From Trichoplax sp. H2 (lineage: Eukaryota > Placozoa > Uniplacotomia > Trichoplacea), in assembly GCA_003344405.1 (NCBI GenBank), contig NOWV01000049.1, positions 452,712-479,033 on the forward strand: DNA of 26,322 bases, in the 5' to 3' direction. The translations under genes were made by a program, and so were the position numbers. The notes beneath the pieces are model-generated. The model did not search any database. It had not been told where the DNA came from and saw only the letters and a list, made by a program, of their open reading frames with translations. Numbering within the stretch: the stretch's first letter is position 1; each line of letters starts with the position of its first letter. Positions 10,281-19,698 of this stretch are shown here, one piece after another.

Positions 10281-11167
10281 AATCCGGATTTTTGGGATTG
10301 GGATTCCGGAGCCGGTCGGATTTATGTCCGATATAATTTTTCTGTATTAATTTATCTATTTTAATTTTCTGTTTTAATTTTTGGATTTTAGTTTACGGAA
10401 AATATCTTAAGAGTTGATTTTTAAAATTTGAACTTTTCGTTATGAATTTGAAACTTTAGAATTTTATGACGTGACATGAAAGACATTAGGAAAGTTTAGT
10501 TAGGAAAATAGAAAATAAGATGGAAATTGGCAGAGGTTGTATTGATTGTTAAGTAGTTAGGCTGTTATTTTTATGACTAAATCTTGATGTTTAAAGGTTA
10601 ATTTTTAGACTTTTATAGTGTATTAATGATAGAAATTATGTTAGAAGTGAAGTTTGATGTATTTTATAGTTAACTTGTTGATTTTATAGTGTTTTGTAAT
10701 GGAATCCTAGGGTAAATTGTGTCTGAACTTTGAATGATTTTTGTTTTCTTAAATGGTGCAAAGTAGTTTTCTAAAATGGATCTTAAGAGCGATTGGTTAG
10801 TAAATCTTTAGTTCTAAATACCTCTGACGGCTCTACGAAGCCTATAAATGATAGTGCAACTAGAAAATTTAAGAGGAGAGAGTAGAAGAAGATTCTTTTG
10901 AAGAACTTGTTGAATTTAAAAGGCCGTCGGGGTCGAATTGTCGTAAGTTAAAACGTTCTTCTTTTTGAAAGGTTGTTTGGTCGTTGACAGTTATTAAGTC
11001 TGTCACTTATTTTATTAATACTTAAAGCTAAGTATTTGCAAGGTTGTTCGGTTTATACTTCTCTCCATTTATTTTGTAATAAATTGTTGTTCGATTATTT
11101 CCCCAAATTTTAATTGGTGTCAAAGTTTCGTTTAGTCGACCGGAGTGCAACGAAAGTAGAATCAAAG
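10281..11167 (+). mobile_element. LTR-like repeat element, fragment ending at an assembly gap
   Basis: This stretch differs in texture from its surroundings: T- and G-rich on the + strand, starting near a palindromic GC-rich patch (AATCCGGATT, 10281-10290). It has a TATA-like box (CCTATAAATGA near 10841) followed by a purine-rich transcript-start-like region, and ends in ATTGGTGTCAAAG. TGGTGTCA is reminiscent of the primer-binding site of some Ty3/gypsy retrotransposons, so an LTR followed by the start of an internal region is possible. No gag or pol ORF is visible; one could lie in the gap or be absent. A partial second copy lies at 11188-11538, and a diverged relative near 2330-2600. The left boundary and the LTR identity are inference. 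Confidence 0.4.
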
Positions 11168-11187
11168 NNNNNNNNNNNNNNNNNNNN
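11168..11187. other. Assembly gap (20 N) between near-identical ends
   Basis: Twenty unresolved bases flanked by sequences that are almost the same. What precedes the gap (10597-10859 plus 11080-11167) is repeated immediately after it (11188-11538). A scaffolding artefact or a true duplication could produce this. Confidence 0.99.
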
Positions 11188-11538
11188 GTTAATTTTTAGA
11201 CTTTTATAGTGTATTAATGATAGAAATTATGTTAGAAGTGAAGTTTGATGTATTTTATAGTTAACTTGTTGATTTTATAGTGTTTTGTAACGGAATCATA
11301 GGGTAAATTGTGTCTGAACTTTGAATGATTTTTGTTTTCTTAAATGGTGCAAAGTAGTTTTCTAAAATGGATCTTAAGAGCGATTGGTTAGTAAATCTTT
11401 AGTTCTAAATACATCTGACGGCTCTACGAAGCCTATAAATGATAGTGCAATAAATTGTTGTTCGATTATTTCCCCAAATTTTAATTGGTGTCAAAGTTTC
11501 GTTTAGTCGACCGGAGTGCAACGAAAGTAGAATCAAAG
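11188..11538 (+). repeat. Near-identical partial copy of 10597-11167 with a 220-bp deletion
   Basis: 11188-11450 aligns without gaps to 10597-10859 (263 bases). 11451-11538 aligns to 11080-11167 (88 bases). The intervening 10860-11079 (220 bases) is missing from this copy, and the junction shares two A's, like a microhomology deletion. By reading both copies I count only three substitutions in 351 aligned positions, opposite 10700, 10707 and 10822. That is about 99 percent identity, against heavy divergence in every other repeat of the window. Confidence 0.93.
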
Positions 11539-12204
11539 TTTGTTAAAGTTTTGTAGCTTGATCTATATACTTTTCATTTCATTACATTTTGAAGATATTT
11601 TTCATGGTTAAGTTATTATATATTGTGACTATGTACGATAATTTCTGTTCTATTGAAGGTTGTATAGCTCCAACCACAATCGTAGCTTCCCCAAAAACTA
11701 ACATAATTTACTTGATGTCAAAAATTAATTTGATGAGCTATTAATTATCCATCAGGCTACCAGAGAAAAATACTTCAGAAAAGACCATTATTCATGTATC
11801 CGTTAAGAAGTATCAATGGTATTGAATGTTTCATTTCGAAATGAATATACGCATAGAGTAATTAATAAGGGTTAGAATTCACTACTTTCTATAGAAAAAC
11901 TCCGCCTAGCCTTCCATATGTTTATAATGTGATATTGAATACTTTGTTCAATATAGGAAAACAACAATCTGTGCTGAATTCAAAATTGAATGCTTCAAAA
12001 TCATGTACTTCTCTTAATAAAGATAAGTGTGCTTCAAAGAAACTGTTTGCTTTACTAACTATTAAAATAACTCAAATTGGAAGTATTATACATTATTATC
12101 TATCCATATATCATATACTAGATGGTATTTTCAGAATTTTATTACATGTAAAGCTTCATGCAGCTACTATATGAATATCAAAGAGAAATGTAGTCTTCAA
12201 TTAA
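11539..12204. other. Non-coding spacer
   Basis: No supported gene. An 81-codon open frame at 11929-12174 has Lys/Ser/Ile-rich composition, no recognisable domain, and adjoins a repeat array. Confidence 0.5.
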
Positions 12205-12560
12205 TCAATCAGTCTTTACTCCACAAGGCTATCCGAAAGTTCTTGTAATGGTTATACTGGATTATCATAAAGATCTTTATTTCGATTTTAATTTGTAAGA
12301 ATGTTAAAAAGAAAGCTGTACAATCTATAATTAGGTAATGAAACTTCACTTCATAAATATATGCGAAAGTTCATGTAATGATTATACTGGCTAATCGTAA
12401 AGATCTTTATTTTTAGTTTGTAAGAATATTAAAAAGAAATCTGTACAATCCTTGGTTAGCCAATATAACTTTACTGTGTAAGGATATCCGAAATTATGTG
12501 CAATGATAATCTTTAATAGTAAAGATCTACATATCTTTTGTTTCAAGCATATTTCAAAGC
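12205..12560. repeat. Three-copy tandem array, unit ~125-130 bp
   Basis: Three diverged units follow each other. Anchors in each are AT(C/G)CGAAAGTTC.TGTAATG.TTATACTGG (12231, 12361, and 12486 in degraded form), TAAAGATCTTTATTT, TTTGTAAGAAT.TTAAAAAGAAA.CTGTACAATC, and an ACTTTACT-type block at the start of each unit. Spacing is 130 and then 125 bases. The third unit decays toward its end. No ORF is conserved between units. Confidence 0.8.
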
Positions 12561-14200
12561 TAGAAGTCTTTATACTTGTATTTCAATAGCATTACCAACT
12601 TGTGTCGTAAGTTATTCATTACTGTAAATTTCAGCTACGAAAGATTTATTCAGCTCAATAGTTGAAATACTGCAATGAGCAAATCTGCAACAGTTAGAAT
12701 CAATCTTATTATAATCGTCAATAGTATTATAGTACATTAATATAATTACCGATTTCGTTAGTTATTCTTAAATATCAGAATTATTGGCCTCTCTATTAAA
12801 ATTTTTTATCTCCGAACTAGCATGAAAAACTGCTATTCATTCTTCTTGTTCTTCAATAAGATTATTATTATTTAAGGTGTAAGACAGATTACCCTCTATT
12901 GCTGGCTCATTTATTAAATAATGCCATTAAAAATGATTCCATAATGGGGCGTTGATGAATTTGGTTTTCAACAGTTCTTTTAGAGCATTGTATAATTAAC
13001 ATGGGCGTAATTGTTTCTGATTAATAATTTACTTTATATCTAGGAATTGATGTTAATAATACAACTGAACAGTGATTGAAATTCTCCTTTAAATTTAATT
13101 TCTTATTGAGTTTATTGAACAATGAGGCTATTGATAATATGCAAGTTTAAGTAACAGGGAATTACTTACATTTTCCTGGATTGAATTAAATCTCGTCAAA
13201 TATGATCTTAAATAGTTTATGTCAAAGTATCGATTTTATGGTATTCATGGTTATTTTTGATTAGTGAATAACAAAAAAGGTTTCATTATAATTAAAGCAG
13301 ATAATAAGAATAATATTCATGCAATCACAAGAGAAAATAGAATTTCAGATCTTATTGAGCAAATTATCACCACATTAATAAACGCATATGCATTCATGTA
13401 ATAGTGCATTTTGTTGCGAATGTATCAAAACTCAATGATTGATATATCAATATAAACCATAGAGAATGCTATCATTTCAGTTCTGATAAAATATTCGAGA
13501 TGAAAGACTTCTGGCAGCTTGCGATATCATTTCTAAGTAAGGAGTTTAGATTACAACCTTTCAGAATAGCTTTAATTTTCGACATTGATAAATCATTGAT
13601 GTTTTCGTTATGACAGAGGAAATAATTTAGAATAATGCTATCATAATAGATTATTTTCTGATTGATTGGAACTTGATGATGGTCAAAATTAATTTTTCAT
13701 TCAATTGTTTATTGAATAGAAGTTAGATAGTTAATGGTTGATTATACTCATATGATTTTTTCCCCGATAGATTATAATTTACCGATTCTATCTTATGAAG
13801 AGTTACAACTTGTCCTTTCTCTCAATGATCAATCTCTCATATTACTGAGGGTTCAGTGATATTTTAATAAAGCTAAACTACTATTTGCAAGATAAAAGTA
13901 TGATTCTATTAGGGTATTACTTACAGCAGTTTTAACCGATTTAAAATTGATGCGTACACACAAGATAGAATACTAGAAAAAAGAAATAGAGACATTTCAA
14001 GAAATTATAAAGGAGGTAAATTTTAACATTTCAATAGAATCAGCCTACAATTAATTGTATTTATTTCGTAAGTAAACCATTCTTGAATTCGCAGCAAAAC
14101 AAGGACTCTTATCAGCGAATATTCAATTTACAATAGTCTAAATTCTCTCTTGGGCTTATGCTATTTACCATAAGTAAGATGTAAAAACTAATTATCAAGA
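12561..14200. other. Non-coding spacer upstream of receptor 2
   Basis: No supported gene, RNA gene or strong repeat was recognised. The promoter of receptor 2 presumably lies at its right end, but no motif stands out. Confidence 0.5.
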
Positions 14201-14285
14201 TTAAGCCTACGCTATCCATAGAATCATCTCCGTAGTCGAATTTCAATCTATTGGAAGTACTACTAGCAAAACAATATCCAAAGTC

Positions 14286-15401
14286 ATGAATAACACTAGC
14301 GGTTCCAATGCAACCGCAAATCCTGAAACAGCTTCACATCCATTTATAAGTCTTCAATCTCATGTACCATTTATTGCTTATGTGATACTCCTTATTGCCA
14401 CAGTTGTTGGCAATTGTATGGTGATTGCTGCATTTTTCATCAATCGATCATTGCGCACTATTTTCAATTCACTTTTATTCAATTTGGCATTAGTAGATCT
14501 ATTTGCGGGTATATTTCGCATTGGATTTATCACTCTATCATTAGGAACAATCCACAACGGTTCTTGGCCATACGGTCCAACATTATGCAATATAAATGGC
14601 TTAGTCCATAGCGTTGCTTTCTCAGCTAATGTTCACACATTAATGACGATTGCTATTTTTCGCTACCTGGTGGTAGTTCGCTACAGAAAAGATTGGATCA
14701 CCCGCAATACTGTTATTGTAGTCATCAGTCTAATTTGGATCTACAGCTTGCTATTAGGATTTCTTCCCATTATTGGCTGGAATCGCTATCACTACCAGCC
14801 CTATGAATATACTTGTTTGCCGGATTGGTATCGCGGCAAAAGCTATTCTATCTTTTTAACGATAGCTGATTTTCTGATTCCAATGCTGGTATTATGTTAC
14901 TGTTATTTGGCGATATATAATTTTATCAAAAAAAATAGCCAACGTATACGAGCCTTTTCTATCAATGGCAACGAAGCTGCACTACAGCAAATTATTCACC
15001 GCGAGACAAAAGTAACACAAGCCATGTTTATTATCTTTATAACTTTTGTTGCTTGTGTAGCTCCCTATGCTATTTGTATTTTTATCATGTTGTCTATTTT
15101 TCATATTTGGGTTGGTGCACATGTTGCATTTTTTTGTGGTTACATGGTCAATCTAAATAGTGCTATTAATCCTATTTTATATGCAATATTCTATAAACAC
15201 TTTAGAGCATCCTTTTATCGTCTATGTTGTATCGCTCATAGGCGTGCTAGCATGATCCGTGGCAATCGAAGAATACTAATATCAAACAAGGTGTATGCTA
15301 CTACTACCAATGGCAATCAAACTTGCCCGATAATGAGATCGACCATAAGATCCACCATAAGATCGAAAACAACTGAAACACTATTACAAACTGCACATTA
15401 A
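14286..15401 (+). CDS. Opsin-like class A GPCR, placopsin-like, lacking the retinal lysine (receptor 2)
   Basis: A 371-residue uninterrupted receptor with helices at roughly 28-52, 60-84, 98-131, 142-164, 186-211, 242-271 and 278-301. Landmarks are N43 (1.50), D71 (2.50), C101 (3.25), W151 (4.50), C177, P199 (5.50), Y207 (5.58), P260 (6.50) and N295-P-x-x-Y299. Loop 2 keeps the opsin spacing: W165, Y168, C177, D180. Asn289 replaces opsin Lys296, Gln171 replaces Glu181, FRY (125-127) replaces D/ERY, and Val258 replaces Trp 6.48. Sequons lie at N2, N3, N8 and, in loop 1, N91. Cysteines 314 and 315 after helix 8 could be palmitoylated. The tail carries a short RSTI repeat (351-360). An in-frame stop at 14202-14204 with no intervening ATG, and G at -3, support the start. 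It is closest to receptor 1 among the three over TM6-TM7, by a narrow margin. Ligand and coupling are unknown. Confidence 0.92.
   Translation: MNNTSGSNATANPETASHPFISLQSHVPFIAYVILLIATVVGNCMVIAAFFINRSLRTIFNSLLFNLALVDLFAGIFRIGFITLSLGTIHNGSWPYGPTLCNINGLVHSVAFSANVHTLMTIAIFRYLVVVRYRKDWITRNTVIVVISLIWIYSLLLGFLPIIGWNRYHYQPYEYTCLPDWYRGKSYSIFLTIADFLIPMLVLCYCYLAIYNFIKKNSQRIRAFSINGNEAALQQIIHRETKVTQAMFIIFITFVACVAPYAICIFIMLSIFHIWVGAHVAFFCGYMVNLNSAINPILYAIFYKHFRASFYRLCCIAHRRASMIRGNRRILISNKVYATTTNGNQTCPIMRSTIRSTIRSKTTETLLQTAH
15336..15364 (+). repeat. 12-nt microrepeat in receptor 2 C-terminal tail
   Basis: AGATCGACCATA (15336-15347) and AGATCCACCATA (15348-15359) are followed by the start of a third unit. 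They encode the repeated RSTI-RSTI-RS of the cytoplasmic tail. The frame is preserved, so this is a length-variable, Arg/Ser/Thr-rich tail segment. Confidence 0.8.
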
Positions 15402-15605
15402 GCTGTCCAAACAATTCCATCAATAATTCATTTTTAGCGATAATTAAACCATCAAATAGCGCTATCAGATTACAAATTGTTTTAGCATTTAAGAAAATTG
15501 GCTTAATGCGTTATTATTTTAATTGGTACGATTAAATTCACATGTGTGTGATTTTGCTAATTTACTAAAAAGTAATAACTTCTGCTTTACTCGTTATGAA
15601 TCATG

Positions 15606-15611
15606 AATAAA
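15606..15611 (+). promoter_or_regulatory. Candidate poly(A) signal for receptor 2
   Basis: AATAAA about 205 bases after the receptor 2 stop codon, a plausible 3'UTR length. The hexamer is frequent by chance in this AT-rich sequence. Confidence 0.35.
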
Positions 15612-16904
15612 CTGACCCGTAATTCTACAGTCAAATCTTATAAAAGCTATGTATATTACTCTGTTGGATACAGTCAAACAGATTAGGTTAAAATTTGAAA
15701 TCATAGATAGTAGAAGAAAATGAAATTGAAACGAAATTTTCATTCTACTTGTATTAATGTCGATTATTGTTAAAGTAGAATTCATTAAATACTACAATGA
15801 CAACATTCCAGATTGCATTGAATGATTTCTTTTATATAGTTGTATTCAATTCTAGCCTGCTATACCTGCGAACCATGTTAGAGAGGCAATCATGCTGCTT
15901 TATCTTAATATTGTTCGTTAAATCTTACTTTAAGCATAAAATTAAAATTATCAGCCTTAAATAATCACCTTCTTTAGTATCTTTACTGATCAAAATATTA
16001 GCTAGAACAGTGATAGACTACGTTCCTATTGATTTTCAGGTAAACATTCCTTTCAGATTCTCACAATTTTTGCATCCTGATATCCTTTTCTTAATATCAA
16101 TATTGTTAACTACAATTCTATCTCAAATCAATATTGAAATATACACGTGATCTCATCAATTAACTTGCGTATCCATTTATTAATTGATTATATTATCATC
16201 CTTTATTGTAGATTCAGCTACTAAATATTAATCTAGTTTAGGTATCATAAACGCTCAGCCACGTATATACTTAAAAAAATAGAAACGACGATGCCATCTT
16301 AGCATATTATCCTACTAACGATCGATATCTGTACAAATGTAAATATAAACACATATTGAAATCTACCTTATAGAAAAGTCAATATGTCGTAGAGATACCA
16401 CTTTCGATATTTAATTCTCAATAAGATCGTTAAAAAATTTATCATATGTACTGTACACTTGCCTTCGCGATATACTCATACAATAAGACTATTCACTAAA
16501 TAAAAATTTTTACAAGAAATTGGCCACAACAACGAAAATATTAATGTCCATTTATTATGAATTCGCGCAAAGACTTCTCCCAAACAATTTACTATTATTT
16601 ATCAATGATAGTGCTAAGCGATCAATTTACTGTAAATAAAAATATCTTAGCCAAGTTGTTGTTTCAATTTAAAGTTATAATTGTTAATTTATCTTACCCT
16701 GAAGTTATTCTGTATCATCGGTACAAGTAGTGTAGTAATACAATTTTAATGGTAGCTATCTCAACGAAAGGTATCCATATTATTGTAATAAATACTATAT
16801 ACTAATAGTACGAACACAGTAAAACATTGCTCATTGTTAAATCGTACTGTATCATTAGAATATTATTATGGTTATTAAATTATTGGTATCGTCATTTCTA
16901 TCAC
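15612..16904. other. Non-coding spacer
   Basis: No supported gene. A minus-strand open frame at 15594-15785 shows no domain. No RNA gene was recognised. Confidence 0.5.
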
Positions 16905-17660
16905 AAAGTTATATTTAATTGTATTTATGCACAGAGTTCAATCTTTTTTCTTTTTCTCAGAATTAGTAGCTTGTATAATGATGGAATAATGTATGTCAAA
17001 TAATACAGCCAAGAAACTTTAATTTCTTGTAAAATTTCACTATATTACATAAATTGGTTGGTCTACTTAATTACCGAGTACTATCTGCCTTCAGTCTACA
17101 ATCGTCTAACCTATTACACAAGGTTTACGATTTATATGCAATATGTATTGTGGATATCATCTACAAACAGAACTTTTTAATCTGATAATTTAATGTATAA
17201 TTTGAATTACATTCACTCAATCTTATAATCTTAATAATAGTGCAATAAAGTATGTTAAATACTACGGCTAAAAATTTTTTAATTTCTTGTAAAATTTTAC
17301 TGCATTACATAAATTAGTTGGTCTGCTTGATTTTCAAGGACTATCTACCTTCGACCTACAGCCGTCTGATCTATTATACAAGATTTACGATTTATATATA
17401 TAATATAAACTGTATTATGAATATCATCTGCAAACAGAACTTGTATAATTTTACACGCAATTTGAACTAAATTTACTCAACCTTATAAACTTAATAATCA
17501 TGCAATGAAAATATATCAAGTAGCAGTACTACAGCTAAAAATCTTGAATTTTTTTGTAAAATTTCACTATATAACATAAATTAGTTGGTCTACTCAATTA
17601 CCAAGGACTATCTACCTTCGACCTACTGCTGTCTAACTGATATATTACGATGCGAAGAGA
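16905..17660. repeat. Three-unit tandem array, unit ~260-267 bp
   Basis: Nearly three units lie in direct orientation, starting near 16905, 17170 and 17435. The best-conserved core in each contains TTGTAAAATTTCACTATATTAC (variants), ATAAATTAGTTGGTCTACT and GGACTATCTACCTTCGACCTAC. The G of TTGTAAAA falls at 17029, 17289 and 17556, giving periods of 260 and 267. Two of the units continue into a shared AAG.TTTACGATTTATAT and ATATCATCT.CAAACAGAACTT. The third stops near TGTCTAACTGATATATTACGAT. There is no conserved ORF across units. Confidence 0.85.
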
Positions 17661-19512
17661 TTTATTGGAACCTGAATTACTTAGCTACGATAACCAAGAT
17701 CGTATGCGATGACAAGTTCAATCTTGAAGCCCATGAAAAGTCTTGATCATTAAGGCTCTTATTTACAAACTTATGAATGTGAAATAAATGTTCTACAATT
17801 TCTAGATCGCTGCAGACCTATGGTAATAAGTTAATTTTTTTCAAGGATCATTCTTGTGCGAAAATGAGGAATAGCAAATTATGTTACAGAAATGTAAGGA
17901 TGCTATTTCCGGATGTGATTAGCAGTCTTAAACATTTTCTTTTGTGGATAACTGATAAAATTGACTAGTAGATAATAATGCAATCGTAAATATTTTAGTA
18001 GATGAGAAAGTCCATTTATTAACGCAGTTCTAAATAAACAACATTGATCAAGCGGACGAGTGTATGTAAGAAATCCATGCTATTTCATTATTGTATCAGT
18101 ATTTCATCCTTTCTTCGATACTTTTAAAATGCTTGTAATATTCAATGCCTCTCATAAAACATTTTTGATTATCTAATTGTGAATTGCAAATACCATTTTT
18201 GCCATTATCTTCAATTATAATTACTATTCGATTTTATTGATGCGAATTTTGGCTTATGTCATTTTAACACGGTAAAATAGACTTACTTGTTAAAAGCATG
18301 GTCTGAATTCTTGTGGTGTAAATCCATTGATTAAGTTAAATGATGGTAATCCTGTTGATATTTATCTACTATGAGCACTTAAAATAGCGATCTGATTATT
18401 TCGCAGATGAAGCAGATTTTATTCATCAATTGCTGAATACAGGAAGTCAGAATAACAAGCAAGACCTGTACAAACTGCATTTTGATAATTGTTATGCAAT
18501 ATTAGTTACTTATGCAGCATACTCGTATATCTATTTACTCCTATGGGCATGATTACCGTCGATACATATGCGTACATATCGGCAACTATATATAACCTTA
18601 AACTGTGAATCAAATAAATTACCATTCTTACAGTTAAGCGTAAATGAAAATGTTCTATTCTCTTCAATCCTGAAGGTTATTATCAATAGTCAGATTACGG
18701 ACCATATGGTTAAGGATAAGTAACAAAATTATTGAATTGATTGCTGTGTATGTATGTTAGTATAGAGATACCACAATTAAAATAATAGCACTCATACTTA
18801 AAAATTGAAAATTATTGATTTACAATGCAATCATAATGATTAATAATTCATAATTAAATCATTGCTAGTGAAAAATTTAGCAAAGATTCTCTACCATATT
18901 TTGTTCATGTAGGAGAAATAGCAAAGTTAACGTAGATAAATGATCAGTAATATGCTATGTATAACTTTGAAGAAGATATAAAACGCTTTTACGTATATAC
19001 ATTCTTGGTAATAAATTAAGCCTAATAAAATGAACTCATTACAAACAGTTCTCGACAAGGCTAAAAGTGCAAAAAATTTATTGTCATTTATTATGACTGC
19101 GTAAATAAATCTCTAATATAGAATAGTCGGTAAAATATCTTACTTGCAATTAAAAGTATTCAATACCTTGATGATGAATTGATCATGTAATAGTGCTTAC
19201 CGTTCCAATAATATAAAATTTTGACAATAACGGTAATAAATTAAACCTCGAATACAGAAATTGATACATTGATGTTAGTTGTCTCTAGCTACAGTACGTT
19301 AAAAGCAGTGAGATAAATGCAAAATCTTAACGATGCTTAAGACACACGGTCAACATGTCTGTGCAATAGCATATCTCATCGAAAATAGAAAAAGAGAATT
19401 AGAATTACTACCTCAAGTAATGGAATGCCGGATTGCGACAATTTCATTTTCATGTTTTTTCCCCATTTATATCCAAGTTTATTGAACTGTATTTCTTGTC
19501 GACTAAAGGCGA
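17661..19512. other. Non-coding spacer between array and receptor 3
   Basis: No supported gene on either strand and no clear repeat. The 3'UTR of receptor 3 extends into its right edge. Confidence 0.5.
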
Positions 19513-19518
19513 TTTATT
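19513..19518 (-). promoter_or_regulatory. Candidate poly(A) signal for receptor 3
   Basis: TTTATT on the + strand reads AATAAA on the minus strand, about 180 bases beyond the receptor 3 stop codon. The distance is similar to that of the receptor 2 candidate. Chance occurrence cannot be excluded. Confidence 0.35.
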
Positions 19519-19698
19519 AAGTAACATTGCTGTCCTTTAGTCATTTTTTAATCTAAAGTTTATCTCCTGGAAATTTAGAACAAGACACATCTATATTCTA
19601 TTTATAGTCGATTTTTAACTGCATTAATTCACGTACTAGTGTTGGTTAATGTTACAGAAGTCGTTACGAATATAAAATATTCCGATAAACGATTATTC

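Noticed and set aside
11929-12174. 81-codon open frame, + strand
   Set aside because: Lys/Ser/Asn/Ile-rich with no domain; no transcriptional or neighbour evidence.
16905-17660. CRISPR-like array
   Set aside because: The units are about 260 bp, diverged, and without short identical repeats and unique spacers; the genome is eukaryotic.
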